A DNA stretch of 64,000 bases from Neoconidiobolus thromboides FSU 785 (GCA_025603075.1 MU626299.1:62001-126000), one strand, 5' to 3'. Shown: positions 11,689 to 23,220, counted from the first letter of the stretch. The notes: generated by a model from the letters alone, not told the origin. Numbers and translations are program-made.

Positions 11689-12027
11689 ATGAAATTTTCC
11701 TCCTTTATCTTTATCACTACTATTGTTTCCTTAACAAATGGAGCCGCCATCCAGTTAGAACGTCGTAAATCGTTTATTGAAACTCATCAAGAACATGGAC
11801 ATTTACCCGGTGGTAGTAACAATCCAGGTATTACGGCTTTAATTCCACAACTGATGGCCATGATAGGTGGTAAAAATCCAGCTCAAGTACTCAATGAATA
11901 CAATCAAAAAGCTGATGAAAAGAATGGTAAAGAGTATGGAGGTTCAGGCTCAGATGGGGGTTCTAAGGGTGGACTTATGTCTTCTTTAGGTCTTGAAGAT
12001 ATCCCTATCGTTGGTGGGTTAATGTAA
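11689..12027 (+). CDS. small secreted protein ending in IPIVGGLM
   Basis: A 112-aa product. The ATG at 11689 is chosen because it starts a clean signal peptide (MKFSSFIFITTIVSLTNGA), whereas the longer frame upstream lacks an ATG. The mature part opens IQLERRKSF, so an Arg-Arg processing site follows the signal peptide. It has a His-rich EHGHLPGG stretch and a Gly/Ser segment (GGSGSDGGSKGG), and ends SSLGLEDIPIVGGLM. The GSDGG motif and the IPIVGG ending occur separately in the two secreted families further right, so this gene links them. No cysteines. Function unknown. Confidence 0.75.
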   Translation: MKFSSFIFITTIVSLTNGAAIQLERRKSFIETHQEHGHLPGGSNNPGITALIPQLMAMIGGKNPAQVLNEYNQKADEKNGKEYGGSGSDGGSKGGLMSSLGLEDIPIVGGLM

Positions 12028-14364
12028 CGGGTTTATTATTATACTTCAATAAATTTTTACTTATATAATAGCAAGGACCTTTTTTATGATTTCATTTCAA
12101 TTCTAAATTAGCCAGGGAATAATTTTATTTCATTCTCAATATTATTAATGGATTTGAAGATTTATTATTTAAAATAGATTGGATTAAACTAGAATGGTTT
12201 ATAGGTTATTATAGCTAAATCACAATTTTCAATTTAAATTTAAATTATTTAATAAAACTAATACTATTGTTATTCTTTGTGAAATTATTTTACTATAAGC
12301 TACAATGACTAATAACTTTTTTGGCATTTTACCAAAACAGTGCATGCTTATAAAAGTATGATGAAAAAATTCAATTGACAAGCATTATCTTAGACACATA
12401 TCTATAAAAAAAAATTAACTATAGGAATATACAGAAAAGCTTAGCCAATCTAATCAGTTAGAAAGTTTGTTTTGAGGTGTCTTTTGTTTCACATTTTTGT
12501 CCATTTTTTGACAAATAAATAAAAAATGACTTGAGATTCTGCGGAAACTTGTCATTTTTCAATTAAACTGCTAATATTGTCTTTAAACTTAAAAATTAAG
12601 ATCAAAAAGCGTTAAAATCTATAATATATATACTATTTATGTATAAGGTTGTAAAGTAAAATGGAGGTGCCAATGCAGTTTGGTAAATATTAATCGTACT
12701 ATATGTAATAAGCTGTTCCCATATCTCTTCTGTGGTTTACACTAGTGTTCATGAAATCCTTTTGCTTTTATAACACTTTTGATCCATTCTTTAAGGTACA
12801 ATGCCCAACATTTACATCAACTACTATTTTATTTAGGGGCATCTTACATAAACTAAAGCTAGGGAATTTCTAAAATATCACTTAAATCGGTTCTTAATTA
12901 GACTATTAGTGCTTTCGTGCTGTTTATTTTGAGACTTTAGTATCTTTAGATAGAAGATTCGATAAGACTATCGAAAGAATAAAAGTAAAAATATACTAAT
13001 GTAGTCTCTATTAAATAGTGTATTTTATATTATATATAGTTGGAGGATAGGCGAGTATAGAACTAAAACAGAGGAGGATATAGTATTTAATAAAAGATTA
13101 ATTGATATAGACAGTTTGTACTAACTTATTATTAACCGTCTATTACTTGTTTTGTTCAGTTAATTGTTTTATTTTCATCAACATGAAAGGCTTTGAATTC
13201 TTTGGATATTTGGGCTTTTGTTAATACCTTAGAAAAAAAGTGGGGCTGTATTTCGAATGATCTGATATTAATGAAAGTGAAAGTTTGGATACTGGATTAG
13301 TGTCAGCGGATAATCCAGATAATGAATCATATTTTCGAATCTAATGTATCAAAAAAATGGTTATGAAATTGTATTTCATGTGAGGAATTGATATAAAACT
13401 AAAACAATAATGGTAATAGTAACAGTAGAATCGAAAAGAGTATCAAAAACGATATTCAGTCAAGTAAATCAATAGATTAATTAAATCTAGATTATAAAGG
13501 AGCGGTATAGAATTGTACTTCATGTGATAAATCAATAGTTATAGACTATAGAAATAATAATAAGATGATTTGAAAAAAGATTGAAGATAATGGGTAATCA
13601 AATAGGCAAATAGTTGATCCGAATTCGGGGTACAGAAGATAGAGGTTGCTGCAATGTATTTTATACAACAGAGCTATAATTAGAAAACACAATATAATAA
13701 AAATTTAAAGAGAGGGTTTAACCATCGAGTAATTAAATAGTTATTTAAGTAAACAAATGAATTAATGCAGTCTAGAATAAAGAATAAATTTACATAAATA
13801 AATATATGACATAATAAGAAAAAATAACATGTTTTTATAAATGATATAATAAGATAAAAATATCTAATTATTTTTAAAGAGGATTCCAACCATCAAATAA
13901 TCGGGGATATGATTAAACCTTTTTAAAATCGATATAATTTACTTAATTTGATAACTTCAGCACAATGATTTTGACTAAAATTTAATGCATTCACATAATA
14001 TAACGTTAATAAAGTTATTAATAAAAGTTTGACTTTGATGAGCAATAATTAATATGAATGATAGTGGCTTCCAATTCTAGAATCAATCGATGAAATTAAT
14101 TAATATCAACAGTAATACAATTCAATTCATTATTACAATTTATTATGTTTAAATTTGTTTTTAGATTAAACCTCTGAATTTCAAAGTTGACTATTAAACC
14201 GCAAGTCAACTATTTTTAGTTGATTAATAAAGGACTAAAATTATGGTATAAAAACATCTTCAAATAACATTAAATTCAGTATAAAAATAACATCTATCTA
14301 TTGATTAGATATTACTTAATAAACAATCATCTTTTTGACAAAGATCTTTATACAGCCAACTAAT
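12028..14364. other. long AT-rich interval, no gene seen
   Basis: About 2.3 kb without a supported gene. A TATAAAAA box at 14247-14254 lies 111 bp before the ODC-like ATG. Confidence 0.55.
14247..14254 (+). promoter_or_regulatory. TATA box of ODC-like gene
   Basis: TATAAAAA, 111 bp upstream of the ATG at 14365, within a sequence of otherwise mixed composition. Confidence 0.5.
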
Positions 14365-15771
14365 ATGGATTATTCATTACAAGTAATTAGCCCAACTCAA
14401 GCTACCTTCTTTCCTTCTCCAAAGCAGAAAAAGACAAGCAATTTAAAATTATTAGACCCAAGTTTATTTTCTGATCCTGGCTTAAAAGAATCTGTTAAAC
14501 GTACCTTTTCCGCTTTATTAAGTGAAAAACCAAGTCTTAAATCTTACTTCAATAACCTACCAACATGTGATGCTTTAACCATGATTAAAAAAGAACTCGA
14601 AAATGGTATGGAAGATTCCTTCTTAGTCGGAGATTTAGGCGAAACATATCGTATGTATAAGTTATGGACAGAAAATTTACCTATGGTCAAGCCTTTTTAT
14701 GCAGTGAAATCGAATCCAGATAGTAGTATGTTGAAGTTAATGGCAGCTATTGGGATTGGATTTGATTGTGCTAGCAAAAAAGAAATAAACACCATGTTAC
14801 AACATGGAGTTAAACCAGAGGATATCATCTATGCTAATCCATGTAAACAAGTATCTCATCTCAGATTTGCTAGACAAAATTCAGTAAAAAAGATGACCTT
14901 TGATAACTTGGAAGAATTACATAAGACCCATAAATACTATCCCGATGCTGAATTATATTTACGTATATTACCAATGGATTGTAACTCTAAAGTACCTTTT
15001 GGCGAAAAATTTGGTGCTGAAGTGAATGGATCTTGCGTTGATTTATTAAAAACAGCCAAAGAATTAAACTTGAATGTTACTGGTATTAGTTTTCATGTAG
15101 GTAGTGATTGTTTAAACCCACAGTCTTATGTAGAAACTATTAGAAGATCAAAATTAGTATTTGATCAAGCCAAAAAATTAGATATTAATATCAAAGTATT
15201 AGATATTGGTGGTGGTTTCCCAGGACATCAAAACAAGAAGGAATTTATTGAAATCGCCAAAGCAGTAACTGAAGCTTTAGATTTATATTATCAAAAAGAA
15301 GACGTGTCATTTATTGCTGAACCTGGTAGGTTCTTTGCTGCTTCTTATTTCACTTTAGCTACAACTGTTATTGGTAAACGTGTTTGTGAATCCAATGATG
15401 ATTATAAATCTAAAAGTATCATGTATTATTTAAACGATGGTGTATTTAAATCCTTTGCTGAAGGTGCATTTATACCTCAAATTTTATATAAGCCTAGGAT
15501 CTTAAAAAGAGGTGATGAAATCTATCCAAAGATTGAATCTACAGAAAATGATGTCGAATGCTCTTTATGGGGTCCTGCTTTAGGTGCTAAAGATAAAATT
15601 AATATTGAAAAAGGATTGAAATTACCAGAACTCAAATTAGAAGATTGGCTATATTTTGAAAATATGGGATCATATTCTACTTGCTTTAATATGGAATTTA
15701 ATGGTTTTGAACAATCGCATAAAGTTTATATTAATACCGAGAAAGAAGGAATTAACAAACTTTTAAAATAG
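14365..15771 (+). CDS. ornithine decarboxylase-like protein with altered active site
   Basis: A 468-aa fold-type III PLP enzyme of the ornithine decarboxylase (ODC) family. ODC makes putrescine from ornithine, the entry step to polyamines. The ATG at 14365 is chosen because the longer frame begins only with TTG. Conserved parts: PLP lysine in FYAVKSN (K115), SFHVGS (H244), GGGFPG (about 282-286), AEPGR (E319) and NDG (D358). The catalytic loop, normally WGPTCDGLD, reads WGPALGAKD (402-410), so the catalytic Cys is Leu406 and the neighbouring Asp is Gly407. FENMGSY and FNGF follow normally. The enzyme may be inactive, may act on another substrate, or may regulate true ODC as antizyme inhibitors do. 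The family call is firm; the activity is open. Confidence 0.88.
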   Translation: MDYSLQVISPTQATFFPSPKQKKTSNLKLLDPSLFSDPGLKESVKRTFSALLSEKPSLKSYFNNLPTCDALTMIKKELENGMEDSFLVGDLGETYRMYKLWTENLPMVKPFYAVKSNPDSSMLKLMAAIGIGFDCASKKEINTMLQHGVKPEDIIYANPCKQVSHLRFARQNSVKKMTFDNLEELHKTHKYYPDAELYLRILPMDCNSKVPFGEKFGAEVNGSCVDLLKTAKELNLNVTGISFHVGSDCLNPQSYVETIRRSKLVFDQAKKLDINIKVLDIGGGFPGHQNKKEFIEIAKAVTEALDLYYQKEDVSFIAEPGRFFAASYFTLATTVIGKRVCESNDDYKSKSIMYYLNDGVFKSFAEGAFIPQILYKPRILKRGDEIYPKIESTENDVECSLWGPALGAKDKINIEKGLKLPELKLEDWLYFENMGSYSTCFNMEFNGFEQSHKVYINTEKEGINKLLK

Positions 15772-17259
15772 GAGTAGTTTTATAGTTTAATAAATAGTTT
15801 TATATGTTTAATTGATTTGTCTTAATTTTTGATTAAAATAATGTGCTACTATTTTTAAAGAATCTTCTTATACAACACTACCCACTTTCAATAATTAACA
15901 TAGTTAAAGTTATGATAAAGCTTTATAATATATTTATATTTTAATCTACTGAAATAAGTTAACATAAAAGCCTTTTAAAACAGTTATTAAAATCAAATTA
16001 TGTACTACTTGATTAATACACAATGTAAACATGTAATGAACTAATGTATATTAAGTAACTTAATAGTTTAAATAAAAAGTTAATTTACTATCTTATATAA
16101 TAGTAACAACGGCTTTTAAGTATAGTTTGTTATCATATTTTAAGGTTTTAGAACTATTACTTGTTTACATCAGAAAAAAGCGCAATCAGACATCCACCTC
16201 TATTCAATAGATGAAGGCCTTTAGGGCTAACAATTAGAACTCAACAAAAATAGACCTACTAGGCCCCAATCATCATCGAGGATTAACAATATGCACGAGG
16301 CACTCAGTTTTAACTATAAATTGCTCTAGCTCGTTGATGATAGCAAAGCATTAGCTTAAACTAATGCAATAGCTCACCAGGACTTTCATCACGGCCAAGT
16401 AGCCCAGGACTGAGTTCAATAAAGAACAAAAATATTAAGTTTATTATTCAGTTATTGTAAATATATTAATATGTTATATTATATTAGACAAAGCTACTTA
16501 AAATAGCTATAAATACCTTAGCCAAATAATTTTTTTAAATTAATTCTAATTCAATTACTAATATATTTCCTTAGTACTAGTATTTCTATATTTAGTTACT
16601 TTAATATATAAGAATGATTTTTTATTTGAGGGATTTATTAATGTTTTTCCGCTTAACAGCAATAAACCAAAGATGATATCCTCATGTGCTTATTGTTATT
16701 GTATCAAAGATAAGTATTTTTTGGCATCGCTTGTTTATATTGAAGATTTGATCTTTTTAAGATAAAAAGTAAAATGAGGAAGACATGAATTCAAATTAGA
16801 TCAAGACTCAATGAAAAAGTTAGCTTTCTGAGTTTAACACTTAAATGCTAATATATTATTTTAGTAGGATTTAATGTGTAATTAGTTATGTTTCAGCTTT
16901 TCAGGTAAGAGTTTCCACCGTTTCTTAATTGTTGTTTATACCCAAGGATGGATTAGTTTTATAGTAAAGACTAAGAAAAACTTGGTAAATAATCTCAATA
17001 ATATAGGATCCAAAGTTGAGAATTTTCAAAGTTGTCAAGTCAACGCAACAATAAAAGATTCAAATACTTGATATTAGGGAATATTAAATTCTAATTACAG
17101 TTTTAATTAATAATATCAATCTAATAAAATTATTGTTATATAGCTAACTCCTTATTACCAAACTTCAATCTTTCCAAATATCACAGAAAACAAACTTAAA
17201 TATTTAAAAAAATTTAGAATTAGTCTTTATTTATTAATTTAATATAATCAATCCTTTTT
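15772..17259. other. intergenic with a higher-GC island
   Basis: No gene seen. The only notable feature is the less AT-rich patch at about 16165-16435, listed separately. Confidence 0.55.
16165..16435. other. GC-richer island of unknown origin
   Basis: About 270 bp visibly less AT-rich than its surroundings, with GCC/GGCC words and a perfect inverted repeat GCATTAG/CTAATGC near 16355. It has no long open frame on either strand and does not match the window's LTR or MITE. It could be a remnant of another mobile element or a noncoding RNA. Confidence 0.35.
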
Positions 17260-18759
17260 TTAAATCTTAGGTATAACCCATTTTAATAAATACCTAGGAT
17301 CAACCATAGATAATGGATCTCCGACTATTGGAATTTTAACAGCTGGCATCTTCATTTTAGACATATCAATTCCCTTTTTCCCTTCCCCAGCAGTACCATG
17401 ACCAATTTGGGTATCTGCTTTTTGATCTTGGGATTGTTTAGATTCATCGATATTATTGTAGGTTGGGTTTGCTGGGTATTTATTGTTATTTTGATTACTG
17501 CCCTCATAATTAGGATTGGTAGGGTATTTGTTTTGGTTATTGTTATTGTTTTTATTATTATTGTCATTTTGATTATTATTCCTACTATCAACCCCATAAT
17601 CCGCTTTACATTTATAAATCCCATTAGAATTGGTATAAATTGGATAATCTTCAATTTTATCTGACATAGTAACAGCTGCCATTGGAGCATTATTTGGCAT
17701 TGGCATATTAGAATGATCTTGTGTAACAGCTTTGTTGGGCATTGGCATATTAGAATGGTCTTGTGCAACAGCTTTGTTGGGCATTGGCATAGCAGAGTGA
17801 TCTTCATCTCCATGACGGCGTTGCAATTTAGAATGTTTACATGGGGTTTTAATATCCATATTTGCCATATTTGAATGATCTTCAGTAGTTTGGGACTCGA
17901 TTGGAGCACTGAAAGCAGCCATGTTAGGCATCGAGGCACTGTTATCTCCCATGTTCTTTATTGCAGCATCACCAGACATCATATTACCATTCATTTCAGT
18001 GTTTTGACTCATGCTTGGAATATTGGGCATATTTTCCATTGAAGCATCACCAGACATCATAGTACTTTCCATTGGGGCACTATCACTAGCCATATTTTCC
18101 ATTCCTGGCATATCTGGCATATCTTCCATAGTATCCATATTTTGCATAAACGCTTCATTTGGCATATTAACATGATTTTCATCACCATGACGACGTTGTA
18201 ATTTAGAGTGATCACATGGCTGTTTAATATTCATCTCAGACATATTAGAGTGGTCTTGATTAGATTGAGATCCCATTGGACTATTATTGTTCATAGTAGG
18301 CATCTCTTCCATATTAGTCATACTTTCCATACCAGGCATTGATGAATGATCTTCTTCACCATGACGACGTTGTAATTTAGAGTGATCACATGGCTGTTTA
18401 ATATTCATCTCAGACATATTAGAGTGGTCTTGATTAGATTGAGATCCCATTGGACTATTATTGTTCATAGTAGGCATCTCTTCCATATTAGTCATACTTT
18501 CCATACCAGGCATTGATGAATGACCTTCTTCTCCATGACGACGTTGTAATTTAGAATGATCACATGGTTGATTAGTAGCCATATTAGACATCATTGAATG
18601 TCCAGCATCACTATTTGATTCCATTGGATTATTATTATTCATATTCGACATAGTAGAATGATTTTCATTTCCATGGCGACGATATAAACTCAATGGTGAA
18701 GAGCTGGCTTCAGTTATGAGTAAGTATAATGATATTAATTTTAAACCAGTTAAATTCAT
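17260..18759 (-). CDS. secreted Met/His-rich repeat protein with internal RRHG sites
   Basis: A 499-aa intronless gene: signal peptide (about 1-21), then a long Met/His/Asn/Ser-rich region, then a tail domain. Arg-Arg pairs followed by His-Gly-acidic-Glu/Asn-x-His occur five times (RR at 27-28, 73-74, 131-132, 189-190, 314-315), each with an HSxM-type run. Four are preceded by C(D/K)HSKLQ. Two units are near-exact 58-aa repeats (174 bp of DNA, 18187-18360 and 18361-18534). DHSNM and MPMPN motifs recur many times. The tail has YTNSNGIYKCKA (375-386), an Asn-rich stretch, and IPIVGDPLSMVD near the C-terminus. If a Kex2-type protease cuts after RR, one precursor would yield several peptides that start with His. 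Met/His motifs of this type bind copper in known proteins; a copper role here is inferred. Confidence 0.85.
   Translation of the reverse strand: MNLTGLKLISLYLLITEASSSPLSLYRRHGNENHSTMSNMNNNNPMESNSDAGHSMMSNMATNQPCDHSKLQRRHGEEGHSSMPGMESMTNMEEMPTMNNNSPMGSQSNQDHSNMSEMNIKQPCDHSKLQRRHGEEDHSSMPGMESMTNMEEMPTMNNNSPMGSQSNQDHSNMSEMNIKQPCDHSKLQRRHGDENHVNMPNEAFMQNMDTMEDMPDMPGMENMASDSAPMESTMMSGDASMENMPNIPSMSQNTEMNGNMMSGDAAIKNMGDNSASMPNMAAFSAPIESQTTEDHSNMANMDIKTPCKHSKLQRRHGDEDHSAMPMPNKAVAQDHSNMPMPNKAVTQDHSNMPMPNNAPMAAVTMSDKIEDYPIYTNSNGIYKCKADYGVDSRNNNQNDNNNKNNNNNQNKYPTNPNYEGSNQNNNKYPANPTYNNIDESKQSQDQKADTQIGHGTAGEGKKGIDMSKMKMPAVKIPIVGDPLSMVDPRYLLKWVIPKI
18187..18534 (-). repeat. two 174-bp tandem coding repeats
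   Basis: Units 18187-18360 and 18361-18534 are nearly identical in DNA, each encoding one 58-aa module of the Met/His-rich protein. A third partial copy begins at 18535. Near-identity at synonymous sites points to recent duplication or gene conversion. Confidence 0.9.
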
Positions 18760-19607
18760 TAGTTTTATTTTTTATAATTTTTTATTAATATTATAGAGTT
18801 GCCATGGGCTGTTATATACCCTTTTGAATTAGCTTGAGTTATTTATTATGTATATTTTTAATCATTGTTATTAATGTCATTATCCTTTCCTTCATTTATT
18901 ACTGGATTATTTTATAGCGGGTTGACAATTAATAGTCCAATTTCAATACCTTTGGTAATTTGATATAAAATATTACAAATTTATATTTTATAATAAAACT
19001 ATTTTTGGATCAAATTTATTAGAATTGAGGAAAGATATTCTAGCAATTACAAGTGTTAAAATCATGCTAATAAATTAATCTAGAAATCTTTCTAAAAACC
19101 AATGTCGGGTTTAAAGTTCGTATTGTTAATATTATAAATAAAATAAATTGTAATAAAATAGCAAAATTATTAATCATCCTCAGTTTTTATTTTTATTTAT
19201 AACTATATTGATGAATTGTTTAAAAAACAAGTACCATATGGGGCTGTTTTTTTTGGGTTCATTACTTTTTCTACTTTTTAAGCACTATTTGAGTGGAAAA
19301 ATTGCTAATAAAATTCTTAAATACAAAAATACATCCCCATATCTTGAAATTCTTGAAAGAAAAATTCCTAAGTGGTTGATTAGTTGAAAAGAATTCCCAA
19401 TAATTAATGGGAAGCGGAAACAACTTAAGGCCTTAGCCCTTTACTTTCTTAATTATCCATGAATGTTTCAATGGCGGCCCAGCCGAAGCATCATATCATA
19501 TGATCTTTCCTTCAACAAAAATAATATTATTAAACATAAAATAAACATATTAATAAGCTTTGTAACTCAAAGCTCATTTATCACCTTAAAACAGATATTC
19601 TACCAAT
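18760..19607. other. intergenic between two minus-strand genes
   Basis: It contains a TATATA box (about 18811, minus strand) for the Met/His-rich gene and one MITE (19240-19338). Otherwise nothing is recognised; a short GC-richer patch (about 19430-19490) has no open frame. Confidence 0.5.
19240..19338 (+). repeat. MITE-like element, copy 4
   Basis: 99 bp, GGGGCTG...CATCCCC, flanked by perfect ATAT at 19236-19239 and 19339-19342. Core TTTTTCTACTTTTTAAGCAC and GAGTGGAAAAA. Confidence 0.9.
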
Positions 19608-21678
19608 TTACATGAAATCAGGCTTCAATTGATTCATCATAATAGGTTCATGATATTCACTTCTCAATAATTTTTGAATAATAATTAAGGAATCCTCTTT
19701 CACTCTGGACCTCTTATTTTTTAAATATTCCTTCTGTTTTTCCTCCATAAAACTTGAAGGAGCAGGCAGCTGAAAGCTTGGAAATAACGGAAAAGAATTC
19801 GATTTATCGTTACCCATCGCTTTAACGCCATAGTGTAAATTGAAATTATTTAGTTTTTCATACTCTTTTTGTAACTCTTTGTTGGTGGGATCAATACTAG
19901 CTAATTGTCGATAATCCTTTTTACTTTGTTCATGTAAGGTGTTAGGGTCTAATTCTCTAACATCTACTTCAATTTTCTTTCTTTTCTTATTTATCGCTGG
20001 TCTATTTACAATATTATTAATATATCCCTCCGTCTTTTTAGAATCTCCAAATCCACTGTTCATTTCCAAACAAATTTTTGAAATCTCTAGTAGTGCTCTC
20101 GATCTTCCTAATAATCCTTCAAAGTTCAACGGGCTAATTTCTAAGCATTTACTAAAATTTTCCGTTGCACATTCAAACTCTTTTAAAACCATTTGGCATT
20201 TTCCTAATTTTAAATAAAGTAATTCTAACATATTCAAGTACTCTTTTTTACACCCTATTTTTTCAATTTCGATTAAAGCCTTGATAAACCTACTCCTTGC
20301 AATTGTTGAGCTCTTTATCGATTCCCCAAATACAAATAAACCCATTTCAAAATGGACTATTGGATTATCATATTCAGGATGCTTTTTTACTCTTTTGTTA
20401 AGTAAATTATAATAAAGTATACCCTCCTCTGTGTTTTTAGTTATTCTATAATATTTAATTAATAATACATATGCCATAATAGTTTCTTTTTCTAATGTTA
20501 CTATATTTATTAATAATCTTAATACTCTTTCATAGCTTTGTAGCTCCATCATAATGTCACTAATAATCAACGATCCCATTATGTAATTTGGATATTTGTC
20601 TATTATCATTTCAAAATAATCATAACATTTATCACACCTTTCATTAAATTTAAAAATAATTCCATTAACTAATAAATATTGAGCTGAATTTTCATCTGTA
20701 TCATGTATTAATTGTCGAATCCTGATCAATCCTTCTATATCCTTTAAATAATATAGACAATAAATAAATTCATCCAAGCTTTCTATGTTAGGTGTATATC
20801 TATTAATATATACTTCATATATATCTTGACATTTTTTAAAATCTCCTTTTTTAAACGCTATTTTACCTATAGTTAATATTAGATTATTGTCATATTCCCC
20901 ATTGTTGATATCAAACTCCAAATACTCTTTCTCCTCCATTTCATTTAAAAAATAAATCAAATACTCTTTCCTCCTCTCTAAAAATTTTTGCTCATCATCT
21001 TCCATACTTTGATGCCAATTATTTAAAGTGATTAATTCCCTTATCGAAGTTCTATCCAATAACTTATATTTCATTAAATAAGTTAATGGCTCTCGATTAA
21101 AATAGTTCATTTGGAATCCTTTAGTTAAATTATTTTTACCCCTGAAGAGCGCCCTTTTAGAAATAAATGCCAGACCACGTAATACATACAATTGACTTAT
21201 ATTCTGTCTCTCCTCTATTCCATAATCATTATTATTGTTTATACTTTCCAAAAACTTTCCACTCCCAATCACTTTATCATATTGTTTTAATCCAAGATAA
21301 CATTTCCATTCTAGAATTAAATCCTCAATTTCATACTCTTTCATACTTTCTAAACACTCTTCATACTTATCTAACTTATAATAGATATCACATACAAATA
21401 ATCGGTCGTTAAAATTACAATGTTCTAAAGTTATTATATGAGTTGCCGTGGCTAATGCTGAAGTGTAATCAGCTTTTTTCATTTTTATAACCCTTTTGAG
21501 TCGTAATCTATCCATATGATTTAGTTGATTTATACTTGTTGTTAACGAATGAATATCATTATCATCATAATTGTCATTGAGCTCTGGATAGACGTTTTGA
21601 TCATATTGTTGTTCGGACACTATGGGTTAAGGTTAGATAAATGCACTGATTATAATGGGTTTTATGTTGGGACTTACT
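19608..21678 (-). CDS. TPR protein, probable APC/C subunit APC6 (Cdc16/Cut9)
   Basis: A 670-aa all-helical protein made of degenerate TPRs across about 40-610, with a Lys/Arg-rich tail. Order and spacing of helices, the LYVLRGLAFI.RALFRGKNNLTKGF segment near 165 and the late AxxNFSKCLEISPLN repeat resemble APC6/Cdc16, a scaffold TPR subunit of the anaphase-promoting complex that ubiquitinates mitotic regulators. The apparent first codon in the main exon is GTG. A 58-nt intron (21620-21677; GTAAGT donor, CTAAC branch point, CATAG acceptor) precedes it, and splicing joins the A at 21678 to TG at 21618-21619, creating the ATG. No upstream in-frame ATG is seen. Another TPR protein of the APC7/APC8 type is possible. 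Confidence 0.6.
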
Positions 21679-22459
21679 TTTCCAAAATTGGAATTTGAGC
21701 AGTAAAGAATAATAATAAAAAGTACAAAAACAAAGTGTAAAAAAATTAACTCATAACTAAGTGTGAAATAATAGTACATTTAGATCTAACCCCCTAAGTA
21801 CAATTTTTATTTAAAAAATAAGGGTCACCACCAATTGAGTTTATAAATAATGTGTTTAAATACTTAATTGGGTGCTACTATTTTTATAAATTATGAATTC
21901 TAATTAAAAAAGTCAATGTGCTCATTATTTGGCACTTGGTTCATGAAAGTTTAAATTGAGTTAAAATTAAAAGGGATTTCGATCTATTATTAAAAATTGA
22001 ATTAGTTAATAAAGTTAAGAGAAATGAGTTTTAAAAGTAAATAAAGGGACGCATTTTTAACAAATCCATCTTTCTTTAACTTGTAAAAATACTCTGGACC
22101 CCTTCAAGTTTATTTACTTAAGTGTCCCTCTCTAAAGAATTTATAAAAATTACTGGAATTTAAAAACAATACTAAAGGATTTAAAAATTTTACTTTAAAT
22201 ATTAAATAAAGTTTGATATTTGGATCTATTAAACTATATTCAATTTCACCTCTGAAAGAGAATAGCTTGAACCACAATAAACATCTAGATAGTATACTTC
22301 ACACATAATTTAACCAAAATCATAATATTAGAATCAATACATTATGTTTTGTTTTTATTAAAAACTAAAATTTTATTCCATCTTCTCATAAAATTATATG
22401 CACTCTAAATTTATTATTATCCTCGCTTATCATAAGAAATTTCTATATCCAGCTCCAAT
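21679..22459. other. intergenic, nothing recognised
   Basis: Holds the 5' leader of the TPR gene (from 21678 upward on the minus strand) and the 3' end of the RRM gene. No further coding or repeat signal seen. Confidence 0.5.
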
Positions 22460-22876
22460 TTACTCTAAGCTACCCTTCTTTTCAGAATCTTGTTCAATTT
22501 TCTCCACAATTCTACCTGCAATACCTTCCTCTTCTCTGTCTTGAACAATCTCATCCCCAGGTTGCATTTTAGCCAAAGCAACTTTAATGCTTCGACCCTT
22601 AATGTAAGCCCCGTTTAATTCCTCTAACACTTTATCGGCTACACTACTTTCATAGTTAACAAAAGCAATACCTTTGAATCGACCTAATGGATCTGTTGGA
22701 TAACTTAAGCGATAAATGGTACCATATTTACTGACTAAATCTTCTAACTCTTCACGTTGTAAATTAAAGGGTATGTTACCAAGATATAACGCTTTTTGTT
22801 GTAAGCTACGGAAGCTGGTGTACAATGGTGTTTGAAAGCTGGACTTCAATAATGGTAATTTAGTGAATAAACTCAT
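22460..22876 (-). CDS. small single-RRM protein, probably mitochondrial
   Basis: 138 aa. Residues 1-28 are rich in Ser, Lys, Leu, Phe and Arg without acidic residues, like a mitochondrial presequence. One RNA-recognition motif follows (about 29-103), with RNP2 LYLGNI and RNP1 KGIAFVNY. A short acidic tail (DREEEG..EKIEQDSEKK) ends the protein. It is like small organellar RRM proteins such as SLIRP in size and architecture, and would bind single-stranded RNA, probably mitochondrial transcripts. The family is clear; the partner RNA and the location are inferred. Confidence 0.82.
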   Translation of the reverse strand: MSLFTKLPLLKSSFQTPLYTSFRSLQQKALYLGNIPFNLQREELEDLVSKYGTIYRLSYPTDPLGRFKGIAFVNYESSVADKVLEELNGAYIKGRSIKVALAKMQPGDEIVQDREEEGIAGRIVEKIEQDSEKKGSLE

Positions 22877-23220
22877 TGAAATTTTATTTTTGAATATTAT
22901 AGTAAATAAACTTGGAACTTAATCTATTTGAATTATCAGTTTACAAGTGATTGGATTGAATTTTATGGGATAATTGAACTTTACATAGTTTCTTTTTGAT
23001 TGGATTTTTTTTTAAAAATTAAGCAAATTAAGAATAATCTGAATGAAGATCTAAGAGTGAAATCCAGAAATCTTTGGGCAAATCTTGAATTTAGTTAAAA
23101 CTGGATTCATTGGATAATCAAGTAATAACTACTAAATATTATCTCATACAATATTTGATATGACAATTTAGGTATTCAGCGATTTAAGTTGGGATCTAAT
23201 AAATTTATATGGTGATGTAT

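Noticed and set aside
17352-17939. 195-aa minus-strand and 88-aa plus-strand frames inside the Met/His-rich gene
   Set aside because: Shadows of the repetitive coding sequence; no signal peptide, and composition is that of out-of-frame repeats.
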